Below are positions 1 to 9,050 of a DNA stretch of 64,000 bases, in pieces. Both the position numbers and the translations under genes were made by a program. The notes under the pieces are model-generated. The model was not told the DNA's origin and ran no database searches. It was given only the letters and a program-made list of their open reading frames with translations. The stretch covers positions 2,604,001 to 2,668,000 of the forward strand of contig NZ_CP147841.1 of NCBI RefSeq assembly GCF_037335815.1. Direction: 5' to 3'. This stretch comes from Salinirubellus litoreus. Its GTDB lineage: Archaea; Halobacteriota; Halobacteria; Halobacteriales; Haloarculaceae. The first letter of the stretch is position 1, and every line of letters begins with the position of its first letter.

Positions 1-655
1 CGACTGGGCGTACGTCGACCCGACCCACGACCGCTACTGCGAGGGGCTCCTCGAGATCATCGAGGAGTGCGCGGCCGCCAACGGCGACGTCCGCCTCGAC
101 GACGTGGGGTTTCCCCGCGAGGAGTACTGCTACTGTGACCGCTGTAACGAGCGGTTCGAGGCCTGGGTCGACGCCCGACACGATGCCGGTGGACCCCGCC
201 CCGAGGAGACGGGGTTCGAGGACCGCCTCACGTGGCGCGCGGAGGTCATCACCGACTTCGTCCGCGAGGCGACCGATCGGATCCCCGGGCGGACCTACCT
301 CACGCTCTACCCCGACCCCTACGGCGATCACCTCTACCGGCGGGCCGGACTGGACCTGGCGGCGCTCGCGCCGATGGTCGACGAGTTCGTCGTCCCGCTG
401 TACGACACCCACTACGGGACGACCTACTGGCTGGAGACCATCGCGTCGGGCTTTCGCGACCGACTCGACGAGCTCGGCGTCGACATGGCGGTCGAGCTCT
501 ACGCCGTGAACGTCGACATCGACGATCTCCTCCACGCCGCGGAGGTAGCGGAGGCGTACGCCGATCGGGTGCTGTTCGGCTACGACGCCTCGAACGCCCG
601 GGCGGCGCTCCGGCGGCGCGACGCCGAGAGCCGCGAGGGCGTCTCGCACGGCTGA
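1..655 (+). CDS. glycosidase-like protein, 5' truncated
   Basis: Only the last 217 codons are visible; the frame is open to the left edge, so the gene starts outside the window. Visible residues 43-48 carry a CYCDRC cluster, a pattern found in several TIM-barrel glycoside-hydrolase-like proteins, and aromatic/acidic stretches such as VPLYDTHYG look like barrel-lining loops. That family link is inferred from motif style. Neither substrate nor catalytic residues can be assigned. It ends 58 bases before the thiolase gene, which has its own TATA-like box, so the two are probably transcribed separately. Confidence 0.6.
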   Translation, partial: DWAYVDPTHDRYCEGLLEIIEECAAANGDVRLDDVGFPREEYCYCDRCNERFEAWVDARHDAGGPRPEETGFEDRLTWRAEVITDFVREATDRIPGRTYLTLYPDPYGDHLYRRAGLDLAALAPMVDEFVVPLYDTHYGTTYWLETIASGFRDRLDELGVDMAVELYAVNVDIDDLLHAAEVAEAYADRVLFGYDASNARAALRRRDAESREGVSHG

Positions 656-680
656 GCGGCTCGGCGAGGAACCGGGCCAG

Positions 681-690
681 AGTTATACCT
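681..690 (+). promoter_or_regulatory. TATA box of thiolase gene
   Basis: The element agttatacc is centred about 28 bases before the ATG at 714. This is the usual haloarchaeal spacing for a leaderless transcript. No Shine-Dalgarno match precedes the ATG. Confidence 0.55.
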
Positions 691-713
691 CGGGGGTATC
701 GAGAGGGGAGTAC

Positions 714-1871
714 ATGCCAGAACCACGGATCGTGTCGGTCGGGCTCTCACCCGTCGGACGGACGGACCTGACCGGCCGCGACCTCTTCTCGGCCGCGCTC
801 GCCGAGGCGTTCGAGGGCCTCCCGGACCCCGCGGAGGTCGTCGAGGCGCTCTACGTCGGCAACCAGTCCGAGCGGTACGAACACCAGATCATGTACGGGA
901 CGCTCCTCGCGGAGTGGGCGGGCCTCCGCGATATCCCCGCCGAACGCGTCGAGGGGTGTGCGGCGGCGGGCGCGATGGCGCTCCGCCGCGCCGTCGAGGA
1001 CGTCCGCTCGGGCCGCTACGAGGCGGTGCTCGCCGCGGGCGTCGAGAAGATGACCGCCGGCGGGACTGGCGGGGCGACCGACTCGCTCTCGGCGGCGTTC
1101 GACCGCGCGCTCGAACAGCGCTCGGGCATCACCGCACCGTCCCAGTACGCGCTGCTCGCACAGCGGTACATGCACGAACACGACGTGACCGAGCGCGACC
1201 TCGCCGGGATCGCGGTGAAGAACCACGCCAACGCCGCGAGGAACCCCCGGGCCCAGTACCGGAGCGAGATCGACGTCGACACCGTCCTCGACTCGGACTA
1301 CGTTGCCCCGCCGCTGAAGCTGTTCGACTGCGCGCCCGTCTCGGACGGCGGGGCGGCCGTCCTCGTGACGAACGAGACGGTCGCCGCGGATCTCACGGAC
1401 GAGACGGTGACGGTGGCCGGCTCGGACGCCGCCGCGCACAACCTCGCAGTCGCCGAGCGGAACCTCACCTTCCCGGAAGGGGCGGCCGCGGCCGCGGAAC
1501 GCACCTTCGAGCAGGCGGGTATCGAACCCGGGGACGTCGACGTCGCGGAGGTCCACGACGCGTTCACGGTCTGCGAGGCGCTGCTCTCCGAGGCCGCCGG
1601 GTTCGCCCCGCGCGGCCGGGGTATCGAGTGTGCCCTGCCTCCCGAGGAACGGTCGGAGGGATGGACGGACGTCCACCTCTCGACCAGCGGCGGGCTCAAG
1701 GCACGGGGCCACCCCATCGGCGCGACGGGGCTCGCACAGGCCGTCGAGGCGTACGAACAGCTGACCGGCCGGGCGGGTGACCGGCAGGTCGACGGCGCGG
1801 AGACGGCGTTCCTCCTGAACGAGGGCGGTGTCGCCGACGCCGTAACCGTCACCCACGTCCTGGAGGCCTGA
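714..1871 (+). CDS. thiolase (acetyl-CoA acyltransferase family)
   Basis: A 385-residue thiolase-superfamily protein that would condense or cleave acyl-CoAs. The nucleophile-type Cys is at about residue 82 (EGCAAAGAM), an active-site His lies in AEVHDAF, and the C-terminal GHPIGATG block is present. Length matches archaeal thiolases of the SCP-x type. It is followed after one base by a DUF35 zinc-ribbon/OB protein, the usual archaeal partner that bridges thiolase with HMG-CoA synthase or scaffolds acyl-CoA channelling. No HMG-CoA synthase lies nearby, so the role may be in lipid or acyl-CoA metabolism, not necessarily mevalonate synthesis. Confidence 0.9.
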   Translation: MPEPRIVSVGLSPVGRTDLTGRDLFSAALAEAFEGLPDPAEVVEALYVGNQSERYEHQIMYGTLLAEWAGLRDIPAERVEGCAAAGAMALRRAVEDVRSGRYEAVLAAGVEKMTAGGTGGATDSLSAAFDRALEQRSGITAPSQYALLAQRYMHEHDVTERDLAGIAVKNHANAARNPRAQYRSEIDVDTVLDSDYVAPPLKLFDCAPVSDGGAAVLVTNETVAADLTDETVTVAGSDAAAHNLAVAERNLTFPEGAAAAAERTFEQAGIEPGDVDVAEVHDAFTVCEALLSEAAGFAPRGRGIECALPPEERSEGWTDVHLSTSGGLKARGHPIGATGLAQAVEAYEQLTGRAGDRQVDGAETAFLLNEGGVADAVTVTHVLEA

Positions 1872-1872
1872 G

Positions 1873-2325
1873 ATGTCCGAAGAACCGTCCCCACTCGGTC
1901 CCGAGGAGATCACCTCGGACAGCCCGTTCACGCTCCCGGGGTTCTTCGACGCCCTGTCGGAGGGTCGCCTGCTCGGTGCGGTCTGTTCGGACTGCGGGAA
2001 GACGCTCGTCCCGCCGCGACCGGCCTGTTACGCGTGTGGGAGCCGGTCGCTCTCGGTCGAGGACCAGCCCCGGACGGGTCACGTCGTCTCCTACACCGCC
2101 GTCCACACGCCGCCGCCGGCGTTCGCCGACGAGGCCCCCTACACCATCGCCGTGGTCGAACTCGACTCGGGTGCCCGACTCACGGGTCGGCTCGACGCCG
2201 ACTACGAGGACGTCGCCATCGACGACCCCGTGGAGCTGACGGTCCGCGAACCCGACGAGGCGCTCCGGGAGCGGTCGCTGAGCTACGAGACCGAGTGGCC
2301 GCTCCACGTCTTCGAGCCGCGATAG
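1873..2325 (+). CDS. DUF35 zinc-ribbon/OB-fold acyl-CoA binding protein
   Basis: A 150-residue protein with an N-terminal helix (FFDALSEGRLLG), a zinc ribbon with CxxC pairs at residues 38/41 and 52/55, and a C-terminal OB-fold half. This is the DUF35 architecture, whose members form complexes with thiolases and shuttle acyl-CoA intermediates. The ATG follows the thiolase stop by one base, so the pair is co-transcribed and probably forms one complex. Confidence 0.9.
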   Translation: MSEEPSPLGPEEITSDSPFTLPGFFDALSEGRLLGAVCSDCGKTLVPPRPACYACGSRSLSVEDQPRTGHVVSYTAVHTPPPAFADEAPYTIAVVELDSGARLTGRLDADYEDVAIDDPVELTVREPDEALRERSLSYETEWPLHVFEPR

Positions 2326-2344
2326 GAGGCGGCTGTGGTCGGGA

Positions 2345-2914
2345 TCAGCCGAGGTACTGTCCGCGCCAGGCGAGCAGGTCCTCGCGGTCGCGGGTGTCCT
2401 CGGGGAGGTCGCGGAACCAGCGGGCCTCGCTTATTTCGCCGTCGGGGTCGCTGACCGCCGGGTCGGTCGTCTCCGCACGGGCCGCGTACACCGGGAGCAC
2501 GCCCCAGGTCCGGTGGTCGCCGGATCGAACGTCGACCCGCGAGAGCATCCCGAGACCCTCGTAGGTCGCCTCCACGCCGGCCTCCTCGTTCAGTTCCCGC
2601 TCGGCCGCCTCGCGGAACGTCTCCCGGCCGTCCAGACACCCCCCCGGGAGCACCCAGAGGTCGACCCCCTCGTGACGGACGAGCAGGAGTTCCCCCGAGG
2701 GACGGTAGACGGTCGTGTGCGCTCCGTACGGCGCGCCCGTCTCGCAGATGCGCTCGGCGAGCTCCCTGAACCGACGCCGGGAGACGTGCTTTTGATGGGT
2801 GGTCTCGTAGTATTCCCCTCCCTCGCCGTGGCGCTCGAGGAGCGCGTGGCGTGCCTGTGCGGCCTGCTGGCCGGCCCTGTCGGCGAGGTACCAGAGGTCA
2901 CCGAACGTCGTCAT
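2345..2914 (-). CDS. Nudix hydrolase
   Basis: A 189-residue protein starting at MTTFGDLW; an upstream in-frame extension is rich in Arg/Pro and looks non-coding. A complete Nudix box runs from about residue 92 to 114 (G-x5-E-x7-REL-NEEAGV), so Mg-dependent hydrolysis of a nucleoside diphosphate-linked compound is expected. The first 60 residues form a helical domain common to a haloarchaeal Nudix subgroup. The substrate cannot be read from the sequence. It converges on the DUF35 gene with a 19-base gap. Confidence 0.88.
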   Translation of the reverse strand: MTTFGDLWYLADRAGQQAAQARHALLERHGEGGEYYETTHQKHVSRRRFRELAERICETGAPYGAHTTVYRPSGELLLVRHEGVDLWVLPGGCLDGRETFREAAERELNEEAGVEATYEGLGMLSRVDVRSGDHRTWGVLPVYAARAETTDPAVSDPDGEISEARWFRDLPEDTRDREDLLAWRGQYLG

Positions 2915-3126
2915 GACGGCGAACGCCGGCCCGAGCGTGAGGGGCGGTCGGGCAGCGGAGCGAAGTCCGAGCGTGTCGCGTTCATGGGACGCGTACGGTA
3001 CACCGTCGCAATAAGGCTTCGACACCGTCGATGCCGGGGTCGAGGGACCTTCAACGTGGGTGTTCCCGTGGCCGTCGGCGGGCGTGAACCGTCGCTCTTT
3101 TGCTCGGGGATGGGGTAGTCCCGAAC

Positions 3127-3318
3127 ATGGCATTCGAGAAAGGCGACCGGGTCGTGCTCAACGACCAGCACAGCGAGTTCGACGGCGAGACGGGCGAGAT
3201 AACGCAGGTCTCGGAGACGATGTTCGGCGACGCCACTTACATCATCCAGTTCGAGGAGGGACAGGAGGCCGGCATCGCCGAGGACGCCATCGAGGCCGCC
3301 GACGAAGACGAGGAGTAG
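3127..3318 (+). CDS. DUF1918-like small acidic protein
   Basis: A 63-residue protein (MAFEKGDRVVLNDQHSEFDG...) predicted to be mostly beta strand with an acidic tail. The pattern KGDRVVLxDxHSEFDGxxGxI resembles the DUF1918 family, whose function is not known. The ATG at 3127 is chosen over an in-frame codon at 3100 because a T-rich TATA-like element (gctcttttgc, about 3092-3101) lies about 28 bases before it and the protein reads naturally from there. Confidence 0.7.
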   Translation: MAFEKGDRVVLNDQHSEFDGETGEITQVSETMFGDATYIIQFEEGQEAGIAEDAIEAADEDEE

Positions 3319-3324
3319 CGCCGG

Positions 3325-3828
3325 ATGCCGTCGGTCCCCGTCCACTACGTCGACCTCCGGGCGTTCTGCTACGCGACCGAGGACGAGAAGCGCGTCGAGC
3401 AGGCGCTACGGGCGTTCGTCCCGGGGCCCGCTTCCCCCGAGGAGGACGACGGGGCCGACGAGACCGAGGACGGGGATCGGGCGTTCGAGTTCGTCGAACT
3501 CGACCGCGAGACCACCGAGGGGTTCCACGGCGACCGCATCCTCGTGCTCTCGGTTCGGCTCGAACGGGCCGACCAGGTGCGGTACGCCCTCTCGGCGCTC
3601 GCCGGAGCCGAGGAGTTCGACCGCCTGCTCGCCGAACTCGAGGATCGCGTCGACGACAACACCGCCTTCTTCGTCCAGCTCGACAAGCAGGGGGCGTTCC
3701 GAGGGGACGTCCGGCTCGGAGAGGGGATCACGTTCCGCGCGAAGGTCGAAGCCTACCCCGCCAGACGCGAGAAGGCAGTCGAGAACGCCCGCGAGACGCT
3801 CGAACGGCTCCGCGAGGGCGGGGCCTGA
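3325..3828 (+). CDS. RNA-binding protein, COG1325 (exosome-associated) type
   Basis: A 167-residue protein beginning VHYVDLRAFCYATEDEKRVEQAL, the signature of the archaeal COG1325 family of predicted RNA-binding proteins linked to exosome function. The last two thirds contain an alternating strand/helix pattern (FEFVELDRE, ILVLSVRLERADQV). The start is 6 bases after the preceding stop, so it is likely cotranscribed with the DUF1918-like gene. Its TGA stop runs straight into inverted repeat copy 1. Confidence 0.75.
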   Translation: MPSVPVHYVDLRAFCYATEDEKRVEQALRAFVPGPASPEEDDGADETEDGDRAFEFVELDRETTEGFHGDRILVLSVRLERADQVRYALSALAGAEEFDRLLAELEDRVDDNTAFFVQLDKQGAFRGDVRLGEGITFRAKVEAYPARREKAVENARETLERLREGGA

Positions 3829-3908
3829 TACGGACTGTCGTAACGATCTACCGATAGTCGTCAGCCCCTCCTGGGCGATCGTCGGTAAAAGACTACAACA
3901 GCCCGTAC
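3828..3908. repeat. 81 bp inverted repeat, copy 1
   Basis: Imperfect palindrome with arms of about 35 bases. The left arm reads ATACGG-ACTGTC-GTAACGATCTACCG. The right arm, read on the other strand, gives GTACGG-GCTGTT-GTAGTCTTTTACCG. It begins inside the TGA stop of the RNA-binding protein gene and contains the in-frame stop of the SDR remnant on the other strand. It lies between convergent genes, so it could act as a two-way terminator. Four more copies lie at 30880, 33239, 39601 and 44309. Confidence 0.85.
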
Positions 3909-4310
3909 GGGACGGCCCCGTCCCTGGACTTGATCCGGATCCCTCGGAGCCGCGTCGCGTCGAACGTGAACGGCTCCGGTCGAGCGCCGTCGACGTCGGT
4001 GATCCCGTAGTCGCGGGCGAGCTCGTCCGACTTGAACACGTCGCCCGACCGGTCCGTCACCCGGGGGTCCGCGGCGAGCGCCGCTACCGCCCGCCCCGAG
4101 TACCGGGTGGGCTCGGTTCCGTCGGGTATCTCCTCGGGGCCGTCGAACGCGGCCTCGACCCGTTCCGTTCCGGTGAACTCCGGGTAGAGTCCTACTACAT
4201 CGTTCGGGTTTGCGGAGTTCGCGGGCGATCCCGCGCCAACTCCGCGGCTCGCGCCCGTCACCAGCACGATGGTCCCCCCAGATCTGCGTCGGGCGGTGTC
4301 CCGTCCACGA
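3893..4310 (-). pseudogene. remnant of short-chain dehydrogenase (SDR), internal deletion
   Basis: Reading the minus strand, the N-terminal NAD-binding motif of an SDR is present (TIVLVTGASRGVGAG). It is followed almost at once by a typical SDR C-terminal part (SGRAVAALAADPRV, SGDVFKSDELARDYGITDVD). About 170 middle residues, including the YxxxK catalytic region, are missing, and no good start codon precedes the first motif. The upstream end overlaps the leader of rnp3. Best read as a decayed gene after a large in-frame deletion. The exact 5' limit is uncertain. Confidence 0.75.
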
Positions 4311-4394
4311 CCCGCGGAGGCGCTCCCGGCGAACGACGCTCGCGCCGGGGGCGGACACACAACGCCCAAGTCCGCGCCGATCCCTCGTCAATCC

Positions 4395-5102
4395 GTGTAC
4401 GAGGCCGTCCACGCGCATCCCGACGGCGGGGCGACCGTCGCCCGCCACGCCAGCGAGGCCGCGAGCCTCGGCTTCGAGGGGGTGGTCGTCCGGAACCACG
4501 GCGACGCCCCAGCCGAGTACGATCCCCGGACCGTCGCGGAGGCGTTCGGCGTGGACGTCGTCGAGGGGATCGAGGTCCGCACCGACGACCGCTCGCAGGC
4601 GGCGAGCCTGGTCCGGCGGTTCCGCGAGGAGGCGACCCTGGTGTGCGTCCACGGCGGGAATCCGACGATCAACCGCTACGCCGTCGAAGAGCCGATGGTG
4701 GACGTGCTGGCCCACCCGATGCGGGGCGACGGCGACGTGAACCACGTTCTCGCCCGGGCGGCCGCCGAGAACGGCGTCCGGCTGGAGTTCTCGCTGGCCG
4801 ACGTCCTCCGTGCCGACGGCGGTCCGCGGGTGCGGGCGATAGCCGGACTCCGCAAGCTGCGCGAGCTCGTCGCGGACGCCGAGACCCCGTTCGTGGTGAG
4901 CGCCGACCCGGCCTCGCACCTCGACTGGCGCGCTCCCCGCGAGCTGGTCGCCGTGGGCGAACTCGTGGGGTTCGAAGCCGAGCAGGTCCGCGAGGGGCTC
5001 GCCGAGTGGGGCCGACTGGCGGCGCGCAACCGCGAGCGGGCCTCCGAGTCCTTCATAGAGCCGGGGGTCCGACGGGGCAGGTATGAAGAGGAGCCTCGAT
5101 GA
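4395..5102 (+). CDS. rnp3: RNase P protein component 3 (Rpp30)
   Basis: A 235-residue TIM-barrel protein of the Rpp30 family. Family features are the opening VYEAVHAHPDG, the strand VCVHGGNPTINRYAVE, VLAHPM, and LEFSLADVLRADGG. As part of archaeal RNase P it helps mature tRNA 5' ends. The GTG at 4395 is chosen because family members begin (M/V)YEAVHAHPDG; sequence before it overlaps the SDR remnant. It overlaps the methyltransferase gene by 20 bases and opens the rnp3-rnp2-psmA-SBDS cluster. Confidence 0.9.
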   Translation: MYEAVHAHPDGGATVARHASEAASLGFEGVVVRNHGDAPAEYDPRTVAEAFGVDVVEGIEVRTDDRSQAASLVRRFREEATLVCVHGGNPTINRYAVEEPMVDVLAHPMRGDGDVNHVLARAAAENGVRLEFSLADVLRADGGPRVRAIAGLRKLRELVADAETPFVVSADPASHLDWRAPRELVAVGELVGFEAEQVREGLAEWGRLAARNRERASESFIEPGVRRGRYEEEPR

Positions 5103-5736
5103 ACACGCCGCCCGGTTCGACGAGTACGCCGACGACTACGACGAGGATAAGAGCGACGAGTACCTCGCCTGCGTCTCGCTGGTCGTCGAACACGCCGCTC
5201 CCGAGTCCGGTGACGTGGTCCTCGACATCGGCACCGGGACGGGCGCTATCGCGCTCGCGCTCGCCCCCGACGCGGGGCGGGTGATCGGGCGGGACATCAG
5301 CGACGGGATGATGGAGAAAGCCCGCGAGAAGGCCGCAGAGCGCGGCATCGAGAACGTCGAGTTCGGGAACGGGACGTTCCGCGAGCCGAACGTCGAGGGC
5401 CCCGTCGACGTGGTCGTCTCGAACTTCGCCATGCATCACATCCCCGACGAGGAGAAGCGCGAGGCCATCGCGGCCATCGCGGACCTCGGCCCCCGCCGGT
5501 TCGTCCTCGGGGACATCATGCTCTTCGGCGAACCGGACCCCGAGACACCGTTCTACTCCCCGGAGGTCGACGACCCGGCGACGGTCGGCCTGCTCGCGGA
5601 CGCGCTCACGGACGCGGGGTTCGCGCTCACGGCCGTCGAGATGGTCCACGAACAGGTCGGTGTACTCGTCGCCGAACGGGCCGGTGAGCCCGATCCGGTC
5701 CACGAGGACGAACCGGTCGGGATGACCGAGGATTAG
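5083..5736 (+). CDS. class I SAM-dependent methyltransferase
   Basis: A 217-residue Rossmann methyltransferase. Motif I is VLDIGTGTGAIALALA near residue 46, the acidic post-motif is GRDISDGMM, and motif IV is DVVVSNFAMHHI. The target is unknown. Its place between the two RNase P protein genes and upstream of psmA hints at RNA or ribosome-related modification, but that is inference from context. It overlaps rnp3 by 20 bases and ends 11 bases before rnp2. Confidence 0.85.
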   Translation: MKRSLDEHAARFDEYADDYDEDKSDEYLACVSLVVEHAAPESGDVVLDIGTGTGAIALALAPDAGRVIGRDISDGMMEKAREKAAERGIENVEFGNGTFREPNVEGPVDVVVSNFAMHHIPDEEKREAIAAIADLGPRRFVLGDIMLFGEPDPETPFYSPEVDDPATVGLLADALTDAGFALTAVEMVHEQVGVLVAERAGEPDPVHEDEPVGMTED

Positions 5737-5747
5737 GGAGACACCGC

Positions 5748-6224
5748 ATGAAACACCTGCCGAAGCACCTCCGACCCCGCTATCGCTACCTCGGCGTCGA
5801 GCTACGGGGCCATCCGGATACCGCGATCGACCGGGGCGCGTTCCAGCGCCACCTCTGGTACGCCGCACAGAACCTCGTCGGCGACGCCGGGAGCGCGGCG
5901 CTTGGCCTCGAAGTGCTCGGGTTCGAGTTCGTCGGCGGGGAGGGCTGTGCCGTGGTCCGGTGTCGCCGGGGATCGGTCGATCGGGCACGGGCCGTCCTGG
6001 CGTGTCTCGGCGAGGTCGAGGGCGAGCGGATACGGGCGGTCGTTCGCGGGACGAGCGGCACCGTACGAGGCTGTGAAGAAAAGTTTATCCACGCCCCGGG
6101 CGGAGTTTCCGAGGAGAGAACGGTCGCGTTCGCGGACGCCGACCGGCGCGCCGTCGTCCGGGAGGACGGCGTCGATGTGCGCGTCGGGTCGTCGTACGTG
6201 GGGGCGACGCACCTCGACACCTGA
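5748..6224 (+). CDS. rnp2: RNase P protein component 2 (Pop5/Rpp14 family)
   Basis: A 158-residue protein with the Pop5-family opening MKHLPKHLRPRYRYLGVEL and a ferredoxin-like fold pattern (FVGGEGCAVVRCRRG). In archaea Pop5 pairs with Rpp30 to support the RNase P RNA catalytic domain, and the two genes here lie one methyltransferase apart. The C-terminal 40 residues (FADADRRAVVREDGVDV) are a haloarchaeal extension. It ends 3 bases before psmA. Confidence 0.9.
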   Translation: MKHLPKHLRPRYRYLGVELRGHPDTAIDRGAFQRHLWYAAQNLVGDAGSAALGLEVLGFEFVGGEGCAVVRCRRGSVDRARAVLACLGEVEGERIRAVVRGTSGTVRGCEEKFIHAPGGVSEERTVAFADADRRAVVREDGVDVRVGSSYVGATHLDT

Positions 6225-6227
6225 ACT

Positions 6228-6992
<765 letters not shown>

Positions 6993-7030
6993 CGCAGACC
7001 CCGACGGACTCGACGTATCGGTACGCGAAC

Positions 7031-7040
7031 GGCTTTTATC
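7031..7040 (+). promoter_or_regulatory. TATA box of SBDS gene
   Basis: The element gcttttatc is centred about 28 bases before the ATG at 7064, inside the 71-base gap after psmA. It suggests SBDS has its own leaderless transcript besides any read-through from the cluster. Confidence 0.55.
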
Positions 7041-7063
7041 CCGGGGGCACCCTACCGGGATAC

Positions 7064-7789
7064 ATGATATCGCTCGACGAGGCGGTGACCGCCCGCCTCG
7101 AGTCCCACGGCCAGCGCTTCGAGGTTCTCGTGGACCCGGACGCGGCGCTCGCGATCAAGCGCGGGGAGTTCGACGGCGAACTCGAGGAGGTCATCGCCGC
7201 CGAGGACGTCTTCGAGGACGCCTCCCGGGGTGACCGCCCTCCCGAGGACTCCCTCGAAGAGGTCTTCGGGACGACCGACCCGATGGAGATCATCCCCGAG
7301 GTCGTCGAACGGGGGGAGATACAGATCACGGCCGAGCAGCGCCGCGAGATGCAGGAACAGAAGCGCCGGCAGTTGATCAACCAGATCGCGCGCAACGCGG
7401 TCAACCCCCAGATGGACGACGCACCCCACCCGCCGGAGCGGATCGAGCGCGCGCTCGAGGAGGCGGGGTTCAAGGTCGACCCGATGGAACCCGTCGAGAA
7501 CCAGGTCGACGACGCGCTCGACGCGCTTCGACCCGTCATCCCCATCCGGTTCGACGAGGTGGTCATGGCCGTCCGGCTCCCCGCGGAGTACGCCGGGAGC
7601 GGTCAGGCCCAGATACGGCAGTTCGGTGACCTCGAACGGGAGGAGTGGCAGAACGACGGCTCCTGGGTCGGCGTCGTGCGGTTCCCTGCGGGCCTCCAGA
7701 ACGACTTCTACGACCTCGCCAACGAGGTCTCCTCGGGGGAGGCCGACACCCGCGTCATCAAGGACGAGGACGAGATCGGCACGCGCTGA
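7064..7789 (+). CDS. ribosome assembly factor SBDS
   Basis: A 241-residue SBDS protein. The N-terminal FYSH domain is recognisable (RFEVLVDPDAALAIKRG, VFEDASRGDR), followed by the helical domain (TAEQRREMQEQKRRQLINQIARNAVNPQ, split across residues of about 85-112) and a C-terminal ferredoxin-like domain. It acts in release of the anti-association factor aIF6 from the large ribosomal subunit. The ATG at 7064 begins the conserved MISLDEAV. A longer in-frame extension upstream runs antisense-like through psmA and is rejected. Confidence 0.95.
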   Translation: MISLDEAVTARLESHGQRFEVLVDPDAALAIKRGEFDGELEEVIAAEDVFEDASRGDRPPEDSLEEVFGTTDPMEIIPEVVERGEIQITAEQRREMQEQKRRQLINQIARNAVNPQMDDAPHPPERIERALEEAGFKVDPMEPVENQVDDALDALRPVIPIRFDEVVMAVRLPAEYAGSGQAQIRQFGDLEREEWQNDGSWVGVVRFPAGLQNDFYDLANEVSSGEADTRVIKDEDEIGTR

Positions 7790-7892
7790 ACCGACGGCTC
7801 CGGCGTCGCTTCGACGGAGAACGGCCGTTCGTGGTCGGGACCGGTCGACGCTCCCCGCGTCAGCCTGCGTCGGCCCCGTCCGTAACCTGCTC

Positions 7893-8933
7893 CTACTCCT
7901 CGATGTCGTCGACGATCTCCTCGGGGTCGATGTCGGCCTCCTCCAGGGCCTCCTCCATGTCGACGTCGCCGCCGCCCGGGGCACCGCCACCCATGCCGCC
8001 CATCATGCCGCCCATACCGCCCATCATCCCGCCGGTACCGTCGAGGACCTCCTCGACGATCATCCGGTCGATGCCGGTCTTGTCGATGACCTCCTGGGCG
8101 ATCTGCTGCTTCTGGAAGAGCCACTGCTGGTTCATCGAGAGCTGCGGGGTCGCCTCGACGTAGAGGGTCTTCTTCTCGACGGTCTCGGTGACCGTCTCGG
8201 GCTCCGCGTCCTCGTCGTCCGGATCGGGCTCCTCGACGCGGGTCTCCTCGACCTCCTCGTCCTCGATGCGCATCTCCAGATCCATGTCGAGGAACATGTT
8301 GAGCAGCCCCTCGGCGCGTTCGAGCTGGTCGTCGACGACGCCGACGATCTCGTACTCGTACTCGACGTCCTCGCCGGCCAGCGGGTGGTTGAAGTCGACG
8401 CGGGCACGGCCGCCGATGATCGTCTCGAGGACGCCCTGTCGGCCGTCGATCTGGATGCGAGCGCCGGGGTAGCGGTCGTCCTCGTCGATCTTCGAGGCCG
8501 AGACGGTCTCGACCTGCGACTCGTCGTACTCGCCGAACGCCTCGCCCGCCGAGACGGTGACGCTCCCCGAGTCGCCGGCCTCCTTGCCCACGATGTCGTC
8601 CTCGACGGCGTCGAACAGGTGGCCCGAGCCGAGGACGATGACGCGGGGCTCGAACGTCCCCTGGTCTTCGACGCCCTCCTCCTCGGCCACCTCCGGATCC
8701 GTGGTGTCGACGAGCTGGTCGCCCTCGACCGTCCGGGCCGTGTAGTCGAGACGGACGAAGTCGCCGTCCTGGAGCCCGCTCTCGGGCTCCTCCGATTCCT
8801 CCTCGGTCTCCTCCGTCCCCTCGGTCGTCGCTGCTTCCGCCGTCTCCTCGACGTCGGCTTCCGTGTCAGCGTCGGCGTCGGCGTCCCGCTCCGCCGCCTC
8901 TGACTCCTCGACGTCCTCGGACTGGTCGCTCAT
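7893..8933 (-). CDS. FKBP-type peptidyl-prolyl isomerase with GGM-rich segment
   Basis: A 346-residue protein. Residues 1-54 are an acidic low-complexity leader. An FKBP domain follows with an insert-in-flap module of the SlyD type (GDFVRLDYTARTVEG; DFNHPLAGEDVEYEYEIV). The C-terminal domain (TLYVEATPQLSMNQQWLFQ) is that of archaeal long FKBPs. Residues of about 299-323 are Gly/Met repeats (MMGGMGG) like the C-terminal tails of GroEL and thermosomes, then an acidic helix. It should catalyse prolyl isomerisation and probably act as a chaperone. The ATG at 8933 is preceded by a TATA-like TTAAGAG at about 8957. Confidence 0.92.
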   Translation of the reverse strand: MSDQSEDVEESEAAERDADADADTEADVEETAEAATTEGTEETEEESEEPESGLQDGDFVRLDYTARTVEGDQLVDTTDPEVAEEEGVEDQGTFEPRVIVLGSGHLFDAVEDDIVGKEAGDSGSVTVSAGEAFGEYDESQVETVSASKIDEDDRYPGARIQIDGRQGVLETIIGGRARVDFNHPLAGEDVEYEYEIVGVVDDQLERAEGLLNMFLDMDLEMRIEDEEVEETRVEEPDPDDEDAEPETVTETVEKKTLYVEATPQLSMNQQWLFQKQQIAQEVIDKTGIDRMIVEEVLDGTGGMMGGMGGMMGGMGGGAPGGGDVDMEEALEEADIDPEEIVDDIEE

Positions 8934-9050
8934 AGCCTCACGGACTGTCGTGCCACTCTTAACAATCACGTTTCGCCTCGGGGCCGTGCGTCCCGTCCCC
9001 GCCCGCCACGGACGACCATTCTTTTGTCCGCCACCCTCCTCGACCCGGGC

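Noticed and set aside
3861..4919. 352-codon minus-strand open frame over rnp3
   Set aside because: Shadow of rnp3; the only minus-strand coding signal here is the SDR remnant in a different frame.
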